This document shows, one piece after another, positions 53,350 to 59,338 of a stretch of 64,000 nucleotides of DNA. The notes beneath the pieces were generated by a model. The model saw only the letters and a program-made list of their open reading frames with translations, ran no database searches and was not told the DNA's origin. Source of the stretch: Ruania zhangjianzhongii (lineage in GTDB: Bacteria > Actinomycetota > Actinomycetes > Actinomycetales > Beutenbergiaceae); assembly GCF_008000995.1 (NCBI RefSeq), contig NZ_CP042828.1, positions 806,001-870,000 of the forward strand, given 5' to 3'. The translations under genes were made by a program, and so were the position numbers. Position 1 is the stretch's first letter. The number at the start of each line of letters is the position of its first letter.

Positions 53350-55017
53350 ATGCGCCCGGACTGGACCTTTCACACCGTGGACTCGTTGACGAAGGTGTTT
53401 GCCGACGAACCACCCCGCCCGGCAGCGGCCGGCGCCAGCCTCTCCGGGTTCCTCGGGGAGGTGCTGTCGGTACAGATCGCGTTCCTGCCGCCGGCAACGG
53501 AGAGCCTGAACGCCCTCCCGGCGCTGCGGGTGAGCCTGGGCGGAGCCGTGGCCGAGCACGTCCGGCTGAGCACGGTGGAGCTGGTACCGGCCACGCTGCT
53601 CGCCTTCGACGGCCACGACGAGGGCTACCTGCGGGACACTCCGGGGCTGTATCCGGACCTGCTCCGACCGCTCGGGCCGGAGGCGACGATCCCGCCGGCG
53701 ATCGGTTACTGGCGGGCACTGTGGATCGACCTGTGCGTCGACGACGAGGAACTCGCCGGGAGCAGCGAGCTGACGGTGCAGCTCTCGGATGCGGAGTCCG
53801 GCGCCGTACTCCACCAGACGACGATCCCGGTGCAGGTGCACCCGCACCGGCTGCCGGAGCTGGACATCGTCAACACCCATTGGCTGCACGCGGACTGCCT
53901 CGCCGACTACTACCGCGTGCAGCCGTTCGGGGAGGAGCACTGGCGTGTGGTCGATGCGTTCATCGGCGCCGCGGCCGGCATGGGCGTCAACTCGGTGCTC
54001 ACCCCCACCTGGACCCCGCCGCTGGACACGGCCGTGGGGCACACCCGCACCCCGGTGCAGCTGGTGCAGATCTCCCACGACGGCGGTGGGTACCAGTTCC
54101 GGTTCGACCTCCTGGGCAGGTGGTTGCGTCTGTGCGTGAAGCACGGCATGCGCGCGGTGGAGATCGCGCACCTGTTCACCCAGTGGGGTGCCACGGCTAC
54201 TCCCGCGATCTACGTGGACACGCCCGCGGGCACCGAGCAGTGGTTCGGCTGGGAGGTGCCGGCCACTGACCCGCGGTACCGGGAGCTGATGGCCGCTCTG
54301 CTCCCGCAGCTACGCGCCTACCTCGCCGAGCACTGGAGCGGTGAGGTGATCTTCCACATCAGCGACGAACCACGTGAGCAGATGCTTCCCGACTACCGAG
54401 CGGCACGGGAGGTGGTGGCGGATCTGCTCGACGGGGCGCTGGTGGCCGATGCGCTCAGCGACTATGCGTTCGCCCGGGAGGGGGTGGTGGACACTCCGAT
54501 CGTGGCGACCAACCATGTGGGGGAGTTCCTCGCCGCCGGGGTCAGTCCCTGGGTCTACTACTGCGTCTCCCAGCACCGGGACGTCGCGAACCGGTTCATC
54601 TCGATGCCTTCACTGCGTAACCGGGTGCTCGGACGGCAGCTGTTCGCCGCCGCTGCACCAGGCTTCCTGCACTGGGGCTTCAACTTCTGGAACGCCCAGT
54701 TCTCCCTCGGTCAGGTGGACCCGTTCACTGACACCAGTGCCCGGGGAGCGTTCCCGGCGGGCGATGCGTTCATCGTCTACCCCGGCGAGGACGGCACCGC
54801 GCTGGCCTCGATCCGCTACCGGGTGTTCGCCCAGGCGATGGCCGACCATCGGGCGCTGCAGCTGCTCCGGGACCTGACCGACACCGAGACCGCGCGGGCG
54901 ATGATCGACCAGGACGGCACTCTGGGCTATGACACGTTCAGCTACGACTCCGAGCACTATCTCACCTCCCGGCGAGCGGTCGACGAGCGGATCGTGACTG
55001 AGCTCGCCCGGCGGTAG
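53350..55017 (+). CDS. DUF4091 domain protein (glycoside-hydrolase-like)
   Basis: 555 residues from the ATG at 53350 after CGAAGGAATG. The N-terminal beta-rich domain (about 1-170) is followed by a barrel-like domain: VNTHWLHADCLADYYRVQPFGEEHWRVVDAFI, MGVNSVLTPTWTPPLDT, EIAHLFTQWGATATPAIYVDT. The DUF4091 part has EVIFHISDEPREQMLPDYRAAREVV, SPWVYYCVSQHRDVANRFISMP and FLHWGFNFWNAQFSLGQVDPF. Related proteins are thought to be glycosidases. The HISDEP acidic pair is a candidate catalytic site. No signal peptide, so it would act inside the cell on imported sugar. Confidence 0.82.
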   Translation: MRPDWTFHTVDSLTKVFADEPPRPAAAGASLSGFLGEVLSVQIAFLPPATESLNALPALRVSLGGAVAEHVRLSTVELVPATLLAFDGHDEGYLRDTPGLYPDLLRPLGPEATIPPAIGYWRALWIDLCVDDEELAGSSELTVQLSDAESGAVLHQTTIPVQVHPHRLPELDIVNTHWLHADCLADYYRVQPFGEEHWRVVDAFIGAAAGMGVNSVLTPTWTPPLDTAVGHTRTPVQLVQISHDGGGYQFRFDLLGRWLRLCVKHGMRAVEIAHLFTQWGATATPAIYVDTPAGTEQWFGWEVPATDPRYRELMAALLPQLRAYLAEHWSGEVIFHISDEPREQMLPDYRAAREVVADLLDGALVADALSDYAFAREGVVDTPIVATNHVGEFLAAGVSPWVYYCVSQHRDVANRFISMPSLRNRVLGRQLFAAAAPGFLHWGFNFWNAQFSLGQVDPFTDTSARGAFPAGDAFIVYPGEDGTALASIRYRVFAQAMADHRALQLLRDLTDTETARAMIDQDGTLGYDTFSYDSEHYLTSRRAVDERIVTELARR

Positions 55018-55032
55018 GGCGCATCCTGGGCC

Positions 55033-55064
55033 CGGCGGTTCGGCGGTTCGGCGGCTCGGCGGCC
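55033..55064. repeat. 8-bp tandem repeat (CGGCGGTT)4 after the DUF4091 gene
   Basis: Four units: two CGGCGGTT, then CGGCGGCT and CGGCGGCC, starting 16 bases past the stop. Confidence 0.75.
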
Positions 55065-55134
55065 ACGGGGCACGAATCGTCGGAGTGGCTCTCCTTCGGG
55101 CCCTCCGGGGGCAATCGCCTGCAAGACTGGCGCG

Positions 55135-55845
55135 ATGACCGACGCCGGGGGTAAGACGCGCACGCCCGCAGCGAGCCTCTGGGTGACCTTTCGATCCGAT
55201 GGTGCGCTGCTGCTCGAACTACTCGCGGACTGGTACACGATGCTCGGAATAGCCGAGAGCCACGTCGAGGATCCGGAAGGTAGTGCGGCGGTCCTGAGGT
55301 CGTGGGCGCAGGGCCCGCGAGTCGAAGAGCCTTCGCGGCACTATCACGGGCCTGGTCTGCGCCGCTCGGACTTCGCCGAGTTCCAGCACGCCTACTCACG
55401 AGGCGTCCCGGTCGCATTCGTCGGCGCCGAGCAGCGCGACAGGTCCGCGATGGGTGGCTTCTACCGGGACGCGGAGCTCTTCGTGGAGGTGTTCGGGAGC
55501 CAGAGCCCTGCCGATGAGAGACGCCTCGAGCGATTCGTGGTCAGACTCACGGGCGAGATGCGCACCTTCTTCCGGCGTACGCGCACCAAGGCAGAGCATC
55601 GGCTCGCCGGAGGCGCGTACTTGGCCGTCCTGACCGGCTATCTCGACGAGCTGCGCGCCATGCGTTCCGACCCGTCTGCCTATCGGCTGCTCGAGCACAC
55701 GCTCCTCTCGATCATCAAGGAGGAGCGCTACCTGCACCTCGCCGAGGACGGTCGTGCCCGAGAGCTCATCGCGAAGCTCGACGACGAAGTGAGCGTCCTG
55801 TACTCGCGGTACATGGACTTCGAACACGGTGGCCAGGTGCGCTGA
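55135..55845 (+). CDS. Hypothetical helical protein
   Basis: 236 residues, no signal peptide or membrane segment. It is mostly predicted helical and charged (RLERFVVRLTGEMRTFFRRTRTKAEHRLAGGAYLAVL; HTLLSIIKEERYLHLAEDGRARELIAKLDDEVSVLYSRYM). I recognise no family. The ATG at 55135 has no strong ribosome site; the codon use looks coding but slightly less G+C-biased than its neighbours. It is the last gene of the segment that splits the Tad locus. Confidence 0.65.
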   Translation: MTDAGGKTRTPAASLWVTFRSDGALLLELLADWYTMLGIAESHVEDPEGSAAVLRSWAQGPRVEEPSRHYHGPGLRRSDFAEFQHAYSRGVPVAFVGAEQRDRSAMGGFYRDAELFVEVFGSQSPADERRLERFVVRLTGEMRTFFRRTRTKAEHRLAGGAYLAVLTGYLDELRAMRSDPSAYRLLEHTLLSIIKEERYLHLAEDGRARELIAKLDDEVSVLYSRYMDFEHGGQVR

Positions 55846-55859
55846 CCCCCGATGCCAGG

Positions 55860-55868
55860 TTGTCCACA
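55860..55868 (+). promoter_or_regulatory. TTGTCCACA element upstream of the flp-type gene
   Basis: The motif sits in TGCCAGGTTGTCCACACCCC, which closely matches TGCCACGTTGTCCACAACCC upstream of the tadZ gene. Both are followed by a GGCGATCCG/GCGATCCGC piece about 20-30 bases later. It marks both transcription units of the split Tad locus. Confidence 0.5.
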
Positions 55869-55960
55869 CCCCGGGGGAGTGGCCCCGGCGGCGATCCGGC
55901 GGAGCGGTCAGGCTCGACCTCGTGGGACCAACACCGGTCCCGCAGAGGAGAGGAGAGCCG

Positions 55961-56194
55961 ATGAATACCGATTGCGGACGTTCCGCGTGGCGGCGCCGGA
56001 TCCGAGCTGCCGGCCGGCAGCGGTGGTCGGTGGTGCGCCGCACTGCCGAGGCTGGGATGGCAACCGCCGAGTATGCGATTGCCACGCTCGCCGCGGTGGC
56101 GTTCGCTGCCCTGCTGATGACCGTCCTGCGCAGCGACGAGGTCCGGGGAATGTTGCTCGGCATCGTCCGCCAGGCGCTGTCGATCGGCGGCTGA
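55961..56194 (+). CDS. DUF4244/Flp-type pilin subunit
   Basis: 77 residues from the ATG at 55961, after AGGAGAGCC. A basic N-terminal leader ends at RRTAEAGMATAEYAIATLAAVAFAALLMTVL, the prepilin-like G/M-x-TAEYA motif with Glu at +5 and a hydrophobic helix, then a short tail. This is the DUF4244 type found at the Rv3656c position. Probable major Flp pilin of the Tad system, processed by a prepilin peptidase not seen in this window. Confidence 0.87.
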   Translation: MNTDCGRSAWRRRIRAAGRQRWSVVRRTAEAGMATAEYAIATLAAVAFAALLMTVLRSDEVRGMLLGIVRQALSIGG

Positions 56195-56195
56195 T

Positions 56196-56630
56196 ATGGG
56201 CCGCGTCCGCGCGCCGCACCCTCGTCGGTACGCCCGGCGCCCTTCATCCGGCAGTCGCGACCGGGGCTCGGTGACCGCTGAGCTCGCGGTGCTGCTGCCG
56301 GGGGTGGTGCTGGCGATCGTGGTGATCCTGGTGGTTGCCTCCGCCGGCGTGATGCAGGTGCGGTGCGCGGACGCGGCACGGGCCGGCGCGCGTGCTGCCG
56401 CCCTGGGCGAGGATGAGGCAGAGGTAGCCGCGATTGTGCAGCACCTGGCTGGCGACGACGCCCAGGTCACCATCACCCGGTCCGAGGAGTGGGTGGATGT
56501 CCGAGTCTCGGCCGAGGTGCCACTCGGTCCGCTGAGCGGCGTGCTGCACACCGATGTGGTGTTCTCCGCGCTGCCCGAGCCCACGGGGTCGTCGCCGATC
56601 GGGACCGCAGGGGGCGGAGACGGCGGATGA
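56196..56630 (+). CDS. TadE-like pilus assembly protein
   Basis: 144 residues. RDRGSVTAELAVLLPGVVLAIVVILVVASAGVMQVRCADAARAGARAAALGE is the TadE-like N-terminal helix with the G-x-xTxE motif. The rest is a small external domain. It starts two bases after the pilin stop and overlaps the next gene (ATGA). A pseudopilin of the Tad machine. Confidence 0.87.
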   Translation: MGRVRAPHPRRYARRPSSGSRDRGSVTAELAVLLPGVVLAIVVILVVASAGVMQVRCADAARAGARAAALGEDEAEVAAIVQHLAGDDAQVTITRSEEWVDVRVSAEVPLGPLSGVLHTDVVFSALPEPTGSSPIGTAGGGDGG

Positions 56631-57019
56631 CGTGGCCGAGGCGGCAGGTGAGGAGGCCAGGTCCGCCTGGGGCCGGCCGGGATCGTGGATCGATGACCGT
56701 GCTGATGCTCGGCGTGATCGCCGGCGCCTTGGTGCTCGCCGTGTTGGTGGGTGGCTTGGTGCGCGGCATCACCGCACGGGGGCAGGCTCAGGCCGCCGCG
56801 GACCTCGGCGCGCTCGCGGCCGGAGAGGTCGCCGCCGTCGGCGGGCCGAGCCCGTGCGACGTGGCGAGCCGAGTGGTGGAGCGAAACGGTGGCGTGCTCG
56901 CGGCCTGCGAGGTGGGCGACGGCGGAATGGTCCAGGTGACCACGACCGTCGCCGTGCAGCCGCTCCCCGGGTGGCAGGAGATGGCGCGCGCCACAGCCCG
57001 CGCCGGGCCGGTCGGGTAG
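56627..57019 (+). CDS. TadG/Rv3654c-like pilus protein
   Basis: 130 residues from the ATG at 56627 (overlap with tadE). A basic start is followed by GRDRGSMTVLMLGVIAGALVLAVLVGGLVRGITARGQAQAAADLGALAAGEVAAVGGPSPCDVASRVVERNGG, the Tad helicase-associated/TadE-like pattern of the Rv3654c group. Two Cys in the external part may form a disulfide. Last gene of the pilus operon. Confidence 0.85.
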   Translation: MTWPRRQVRRPGPPGAGRDRGSMTVLMLGVIAGALVLAVLVGGLVRGITARGQAQAAADLGALAAGEVAAVGGPSPCDVASRVVERNGGVLAACEVGDGGMVQVTTTVAVQPLPGWQEMARATARAGPVG

Positions 57020-57085
57020 GGACCCGGACCGGGCGGGCAGGGATAAGGGTGCTCTGGAGTGTGGATCGACCTGCAGAAAACTAGA

Positions 57086-57124
57086 TGTGTACACAGTTTC
57101 AAGAATGGACGAAAGCGCTATGAT
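57086..57124 (+). promoter_or_regulatory. Promoter/operator of the toxin-antitoxin locus
   Basis: TGTGTACACA (57086-57095) is a perfect palindrome containing TGTACA, the core recognised by YefM-type antitoxins. A -10-like TATGAT (57119-57124) follows with a weak -35 (TTTCAA, 57097-57102). Confidence 0.6.
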
Positions 57125-57130
57125 CAGGAG

Positions 57131-57394
57131 ATGGATACCGTGAGCCAGGAGGTCTCGACTCGAGAGTTGCGCAACCAGCTCTCAGACGTGCTCGGCCGCG
57201 CCATGTATGCGGGCGAACGGATTGGCGTGACCCGTCACGGCAAGCTCGCCGCGGTGGTGATCAGCGTGGCTGACCTGGAGGCGCTCGAGGCGTTCGAAAT
57301 GGCACAGGACGTCGCGGCCTATCGTGACGCGATGGCTGCCGATGACGGCGAGCGAGTGTCGCTCGAGGAACTTCGCCGCGACCTGGCGCCGTGA
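57131..57394 (+). CDS. Phd/YefM family antitoxin
   Basis: 87 residues from the ATG at 57131, after TCAGGAG. The Phd/YefM fold reads VSTRELRNQLSDVLGRAMYAGERIGVTRHGKLAAVVISVADLEALEAFE, with the C-terminal toxin-binding helix VSLEELRRDLAP. The TGA overlaps the GTG of the toxin remnant (GTGA), the usual phd/yefM-toxin layout. The toxin is split downstream, so this antitoxin has no working partner here. It may still repress via TGTGTACACA. Confidence 0.93.
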   Translation: MDTVSQEVSTRELRNQLSDVLGRAMYAGERIGVTRHGKLAAVVISVADLEALEAFEMAQDVAAYRDAMAADDGERVSLEELRRDLAP

Positions 57395-57452
57395 CCCATC
57401 GGGTCCAGTTCACTACCGCAGCAGCTCGGCAGGTGCGAAAACTCCCGCTTGA
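57391..57452 (+). pseudogene. RelE/ParE-type toxin, N-terminal fragment
   Basis: The GTG at 57391 overlaps the antitoxin stop and opens VTHRVQFTTAAARQVRKLP followed by LD, the start of a RelE/ParE toxin. Homology stops at about 57452, where a 1.6-kb segment begins. The C-terminal half resumes at 59042. Confidence 0.8.
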
Positions 57453-57722
57453 TCCTGTGGGGGACACGCGGGCTGCATCGTTCCCCTCCCCACCACAGAA
57501 CCACAAGATCGAAGCGACTACCGCCCGCGCGTCACCGACAGCGGTCACCTCCACAGTGCAGCTGGGCCGCTACGGCACGACGCCGGCCACGTCTGGCATA
57601 TCCCGGGCGTTGACGAGCGGGTGTACGCCGCCAAGACTCGCTCCCCGGAGAACGCCTTGCTCGATGGCTGGAACAGCCGGGGACGCTATCCGGGCAGCCA
57701 CGCATGTCGCGCCCTTACTTAG
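57453..57722 (+). pseudogene. Coding-like fragment of unknown protein
   Basis: A frame open from 57453 to a TAG at 57720-57722 has no start codon. It reads plausible protein such as HDAGHVWHIPGVDERVYAAK and NALLDGWNSRGRYPG. It may be the 3' part of a gene brought with the island. I do not recognise it. Confidence 0.35.
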
Positions 57723-57726
57723 CGAC

Positions 57727-57759
57727 AAAAAAGACCCGCCCTCACGAGGAGGACGGGTT
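57727..57759 (-). terminator. Rho-independent terminator of the NYN gene
   Basis: ACCCGCCCTC and GAGGACGGGT pair around an ACGAG-type loop (57734-57757), followed on the minus strand by six T (AAAAAA at 57727-57732 on plus). It lies 36 bases after the NYN stop. Confidence 0.85.
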
Positions 57760-57794
57760 GGTAGCACCGAGCATACAGCAGTTCGGCCCGCGCG

Positions 57795-58526
57795 TCACCA
57801 CGTAGGAGGCTTTGAGATCGAGCCCACACGATCCGGCATCTGGCACTGCTGTAGGGCTTCAGTCTCAAGCCTCACCCACCAGTGCCGGCCGACGCCGTCG
57901 CTCGGGTTCCCCTTCAGAGCTCCCGCGAGGGGCTTCGACTTCTGCGGGTTGATCACGCCTACCGGGACATAGTTACGTGCAGTGCGGATGGGCAGCGCCA
58001 GGTCGGAGTCGTTCGAAATGACGATCGCGGCATCCACCGCACCCGTCAGCACGTCGGTCAGCAGGTGGGTGGCAACGTTGACGTCTGATCCCTTCTCTTC
58101 CCGCTTGCGTACCGTTGCGAACATCAGCCCTGCATGATTGCGGCGAAGGCGCAGCTCGGGGGACCATGAGAAGGTAGCCGCAGCATCACGGAACGGTGTG
58201 GGGGAGCGGGTACCAGGGGGATCATGAGTCATGACCTGTTCTTTGGCCCAGGAAGAGTAGTACCCCTCTTCAATCACGTCGACCGACCCATACGCTCGGA
58301 GCGCATCGAGGTACAGGGCCTGCCGTTGAGTCTGATTCAGATCGTCGGGATCGTTGACGCGCGCCGTGCAGTACACGACTCGGTGCACCTCAGCGTCTCG
58401 CCACCTCGCATACCAACTCACGAGAGCGCGAAGGTTCATCCACTTCCAGCCGGTGCCCGCAACTCCCAGGTGGGATCGGCCGCCGTAGTAGAGATTGAAC
58501 CCATCGATATACGCGCCAACTCGCAT
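57795..58526 (-). CDS. NYN (PIN-like) domain ribonuclease-type protein
   Basis: 243 residues. The NYN/LabA-DUF88 core has [14 protein letters not shown] (D8, N11 at the active site), [66 protein letters not shown] with three further Asp, and [10 protein letters not shown]. Family members are Mg-dependent RNases of the PIN superfamily. NYN genes of this kind are common on mobile DNA and could have a defence role, but that is inference. A clear intrinsic terminator, rarer in this genome, follows it. Confidence 0.9.
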   Translation of the reverse strand: MRVGAYIDGFNLYYGGRSHLGVAGTGWKWMNLRALVSWYARWRDAEVHRVVYCTARVNDPDDLNQTQRQALYLDALRAYGSVDVIEEGYYSSWAKEQVMTHDPPGTRSPTPFRDAAATFSWSPELRLRRNHAGLMFATVRKREEKGSDVNVATHLLTDVLTGAVDAAIVISNDSDLALPIRTARNYVPVGVINPQKSKPLAGALKGNPSDGVGRHWWVRLETEALQQCQMPDRVGSISKPPTW

Positions 58527-58895
58527 GGACCGAATCTAACGCACCCAAAGTGCAGCTGGTTCGGGAAACGATCGATTCGGAGCCACTGTCCAGCCTGTGT
58601 GCGACACGCGCGCCGCAGCGAGGCGGCGACCGCAAGTTCTCGCGGCCGCCCGTGTAGGCGTGTGTGCGGATTGGTCACCTTTTGGGTTCGTGTGGTGGCG
58701 AGGTGACACCTTACTCGCCAATCCGCCTGCGCATCGCCTGGCCCTGGTGCTCCACCTGCGTGTGCACTCGGAGTGTCGGAGGGGTCGGAATCTCGGAGAC
58801 GATCAAGCAGACCTTCTTCGCCTGCGGCAGCGTTTGGGCCAGCCTCCAGGCGATCTTGTGATCTCAACGAACCATTCCAACGTGGGAGGGCAGTG
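58527..58895. other. Non-coding part of the island with nested inverted repeats
   Basis: GCGGATTGG (58666-58674) pairs with CCAATCCGC (58718-58726), and GTCACCT (58674-58680) with AGGTGAC (58701-58707), giving a nested hairpin about 60 bases long upstream of the NYN gene. Several short frames exist here but none shows convincing coding sequence. Confidence 0.5.
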
Positions 58896-59030
58896 ATGGA
58901 CTACGGTTTTCTGATCTACGCAACTGTCATCGCGGCCGCGGCCGCGGCCGTGGTGGTGGTGCTGGGTGTTCGGTTCCTATTCAAGCGGAGCCGCGCACGC
59001 ACGCAGGACAACAACTCCAGCGTGCAGTAG
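58896..59030 (+). CDS. Small single-TM membrane protein
   Basis: 44 residues from the ATG at 58896 after GTGGGAGGGC. A short polar start (MDYGFLIY) is followed by one helix rich in Ala and Val (ATVIAAAAAAVVVVLGVRFLF) and a basic, then Asn/Ser-rich tail (KRSRARTQDNNSSVQ). No family recognised. The only plus-strand intact gene of the island, next to NYN on the opposite strand. Confidence 0.6.
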   Translation: MDYGFLIYATVIAAAAAAVVVVLGVRFLFKRSRARTQDNNSSVQ

Positions 59031-59041
59031 CTGCTCCCAGA

Positions 59042-59268
59042 GATAGAGACGCCGTAGCAATTCTGCATCATGCGCGAGAGCGGGTGCTGGCGGTGGCGGT
59101 GCTTGCCGACGAACCGAGGCCACCCGGCGCGACAAACCTTCGTCGGTGAACGCATCCGCCTGGCGCCTCCGGGTGGGAGAGTTCCGAGTGATCTACGACG
59201 TGGTTGCCGAGAGCCCCACGGTCACACTGGTACGGGCAGCTCACCGGCGCGAGGTGTACCGGCGGTAG
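59042..59268 (+). pseudogene. RelE/ParE-type toxin, C-terminal fragment with frameshift
   Basis: The first frame reads RERVLAVAVLADEPRPPGAT and stops at TGA 59147-59149. Shifting by one base restores WRLRVGEFRVIYDVV and VRAAHRREVYRR to a TAG at 59266-59268. Together with 57391-57452 this rebuilds a full RelE/ParE toxin (middle helix DEPRPPGA, then W-R-x-RVG-x-RVIY and HRREVYR). So the toxin is both split by the island and frameshifted. Confidence 0.75.
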
Positions 59269-59338
59269 GAGGTGTCCGGCGTGACCGGGCACCGGCGGAC
59301 CGGGCTGGCGCGTCGGTACCGGCTGCCAGAATGCTGGT

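Larger units (their letters stand above)
57453..59041. mobile_element. 1.6-kb island inside the toxin gene
   Basis: This segment separates the two halves of the toxin gene. It carries a start-less coding-like frame, a terminator, an NYN-domain gene on the minus strand, about 370 bases with an inverted repeat, and a small membrane-protein gene. The two junctions both read CTCCC followed closely by GAT (CTCCCGCTTGATC at left, CTCCCAGAGATAG at right), too little to call a target duplication. The base composition is visibly less G+C-rich than the surroundings. No transposase or integrase is inside, so its mobility mechanism is unknown. Confidence 0.6.
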
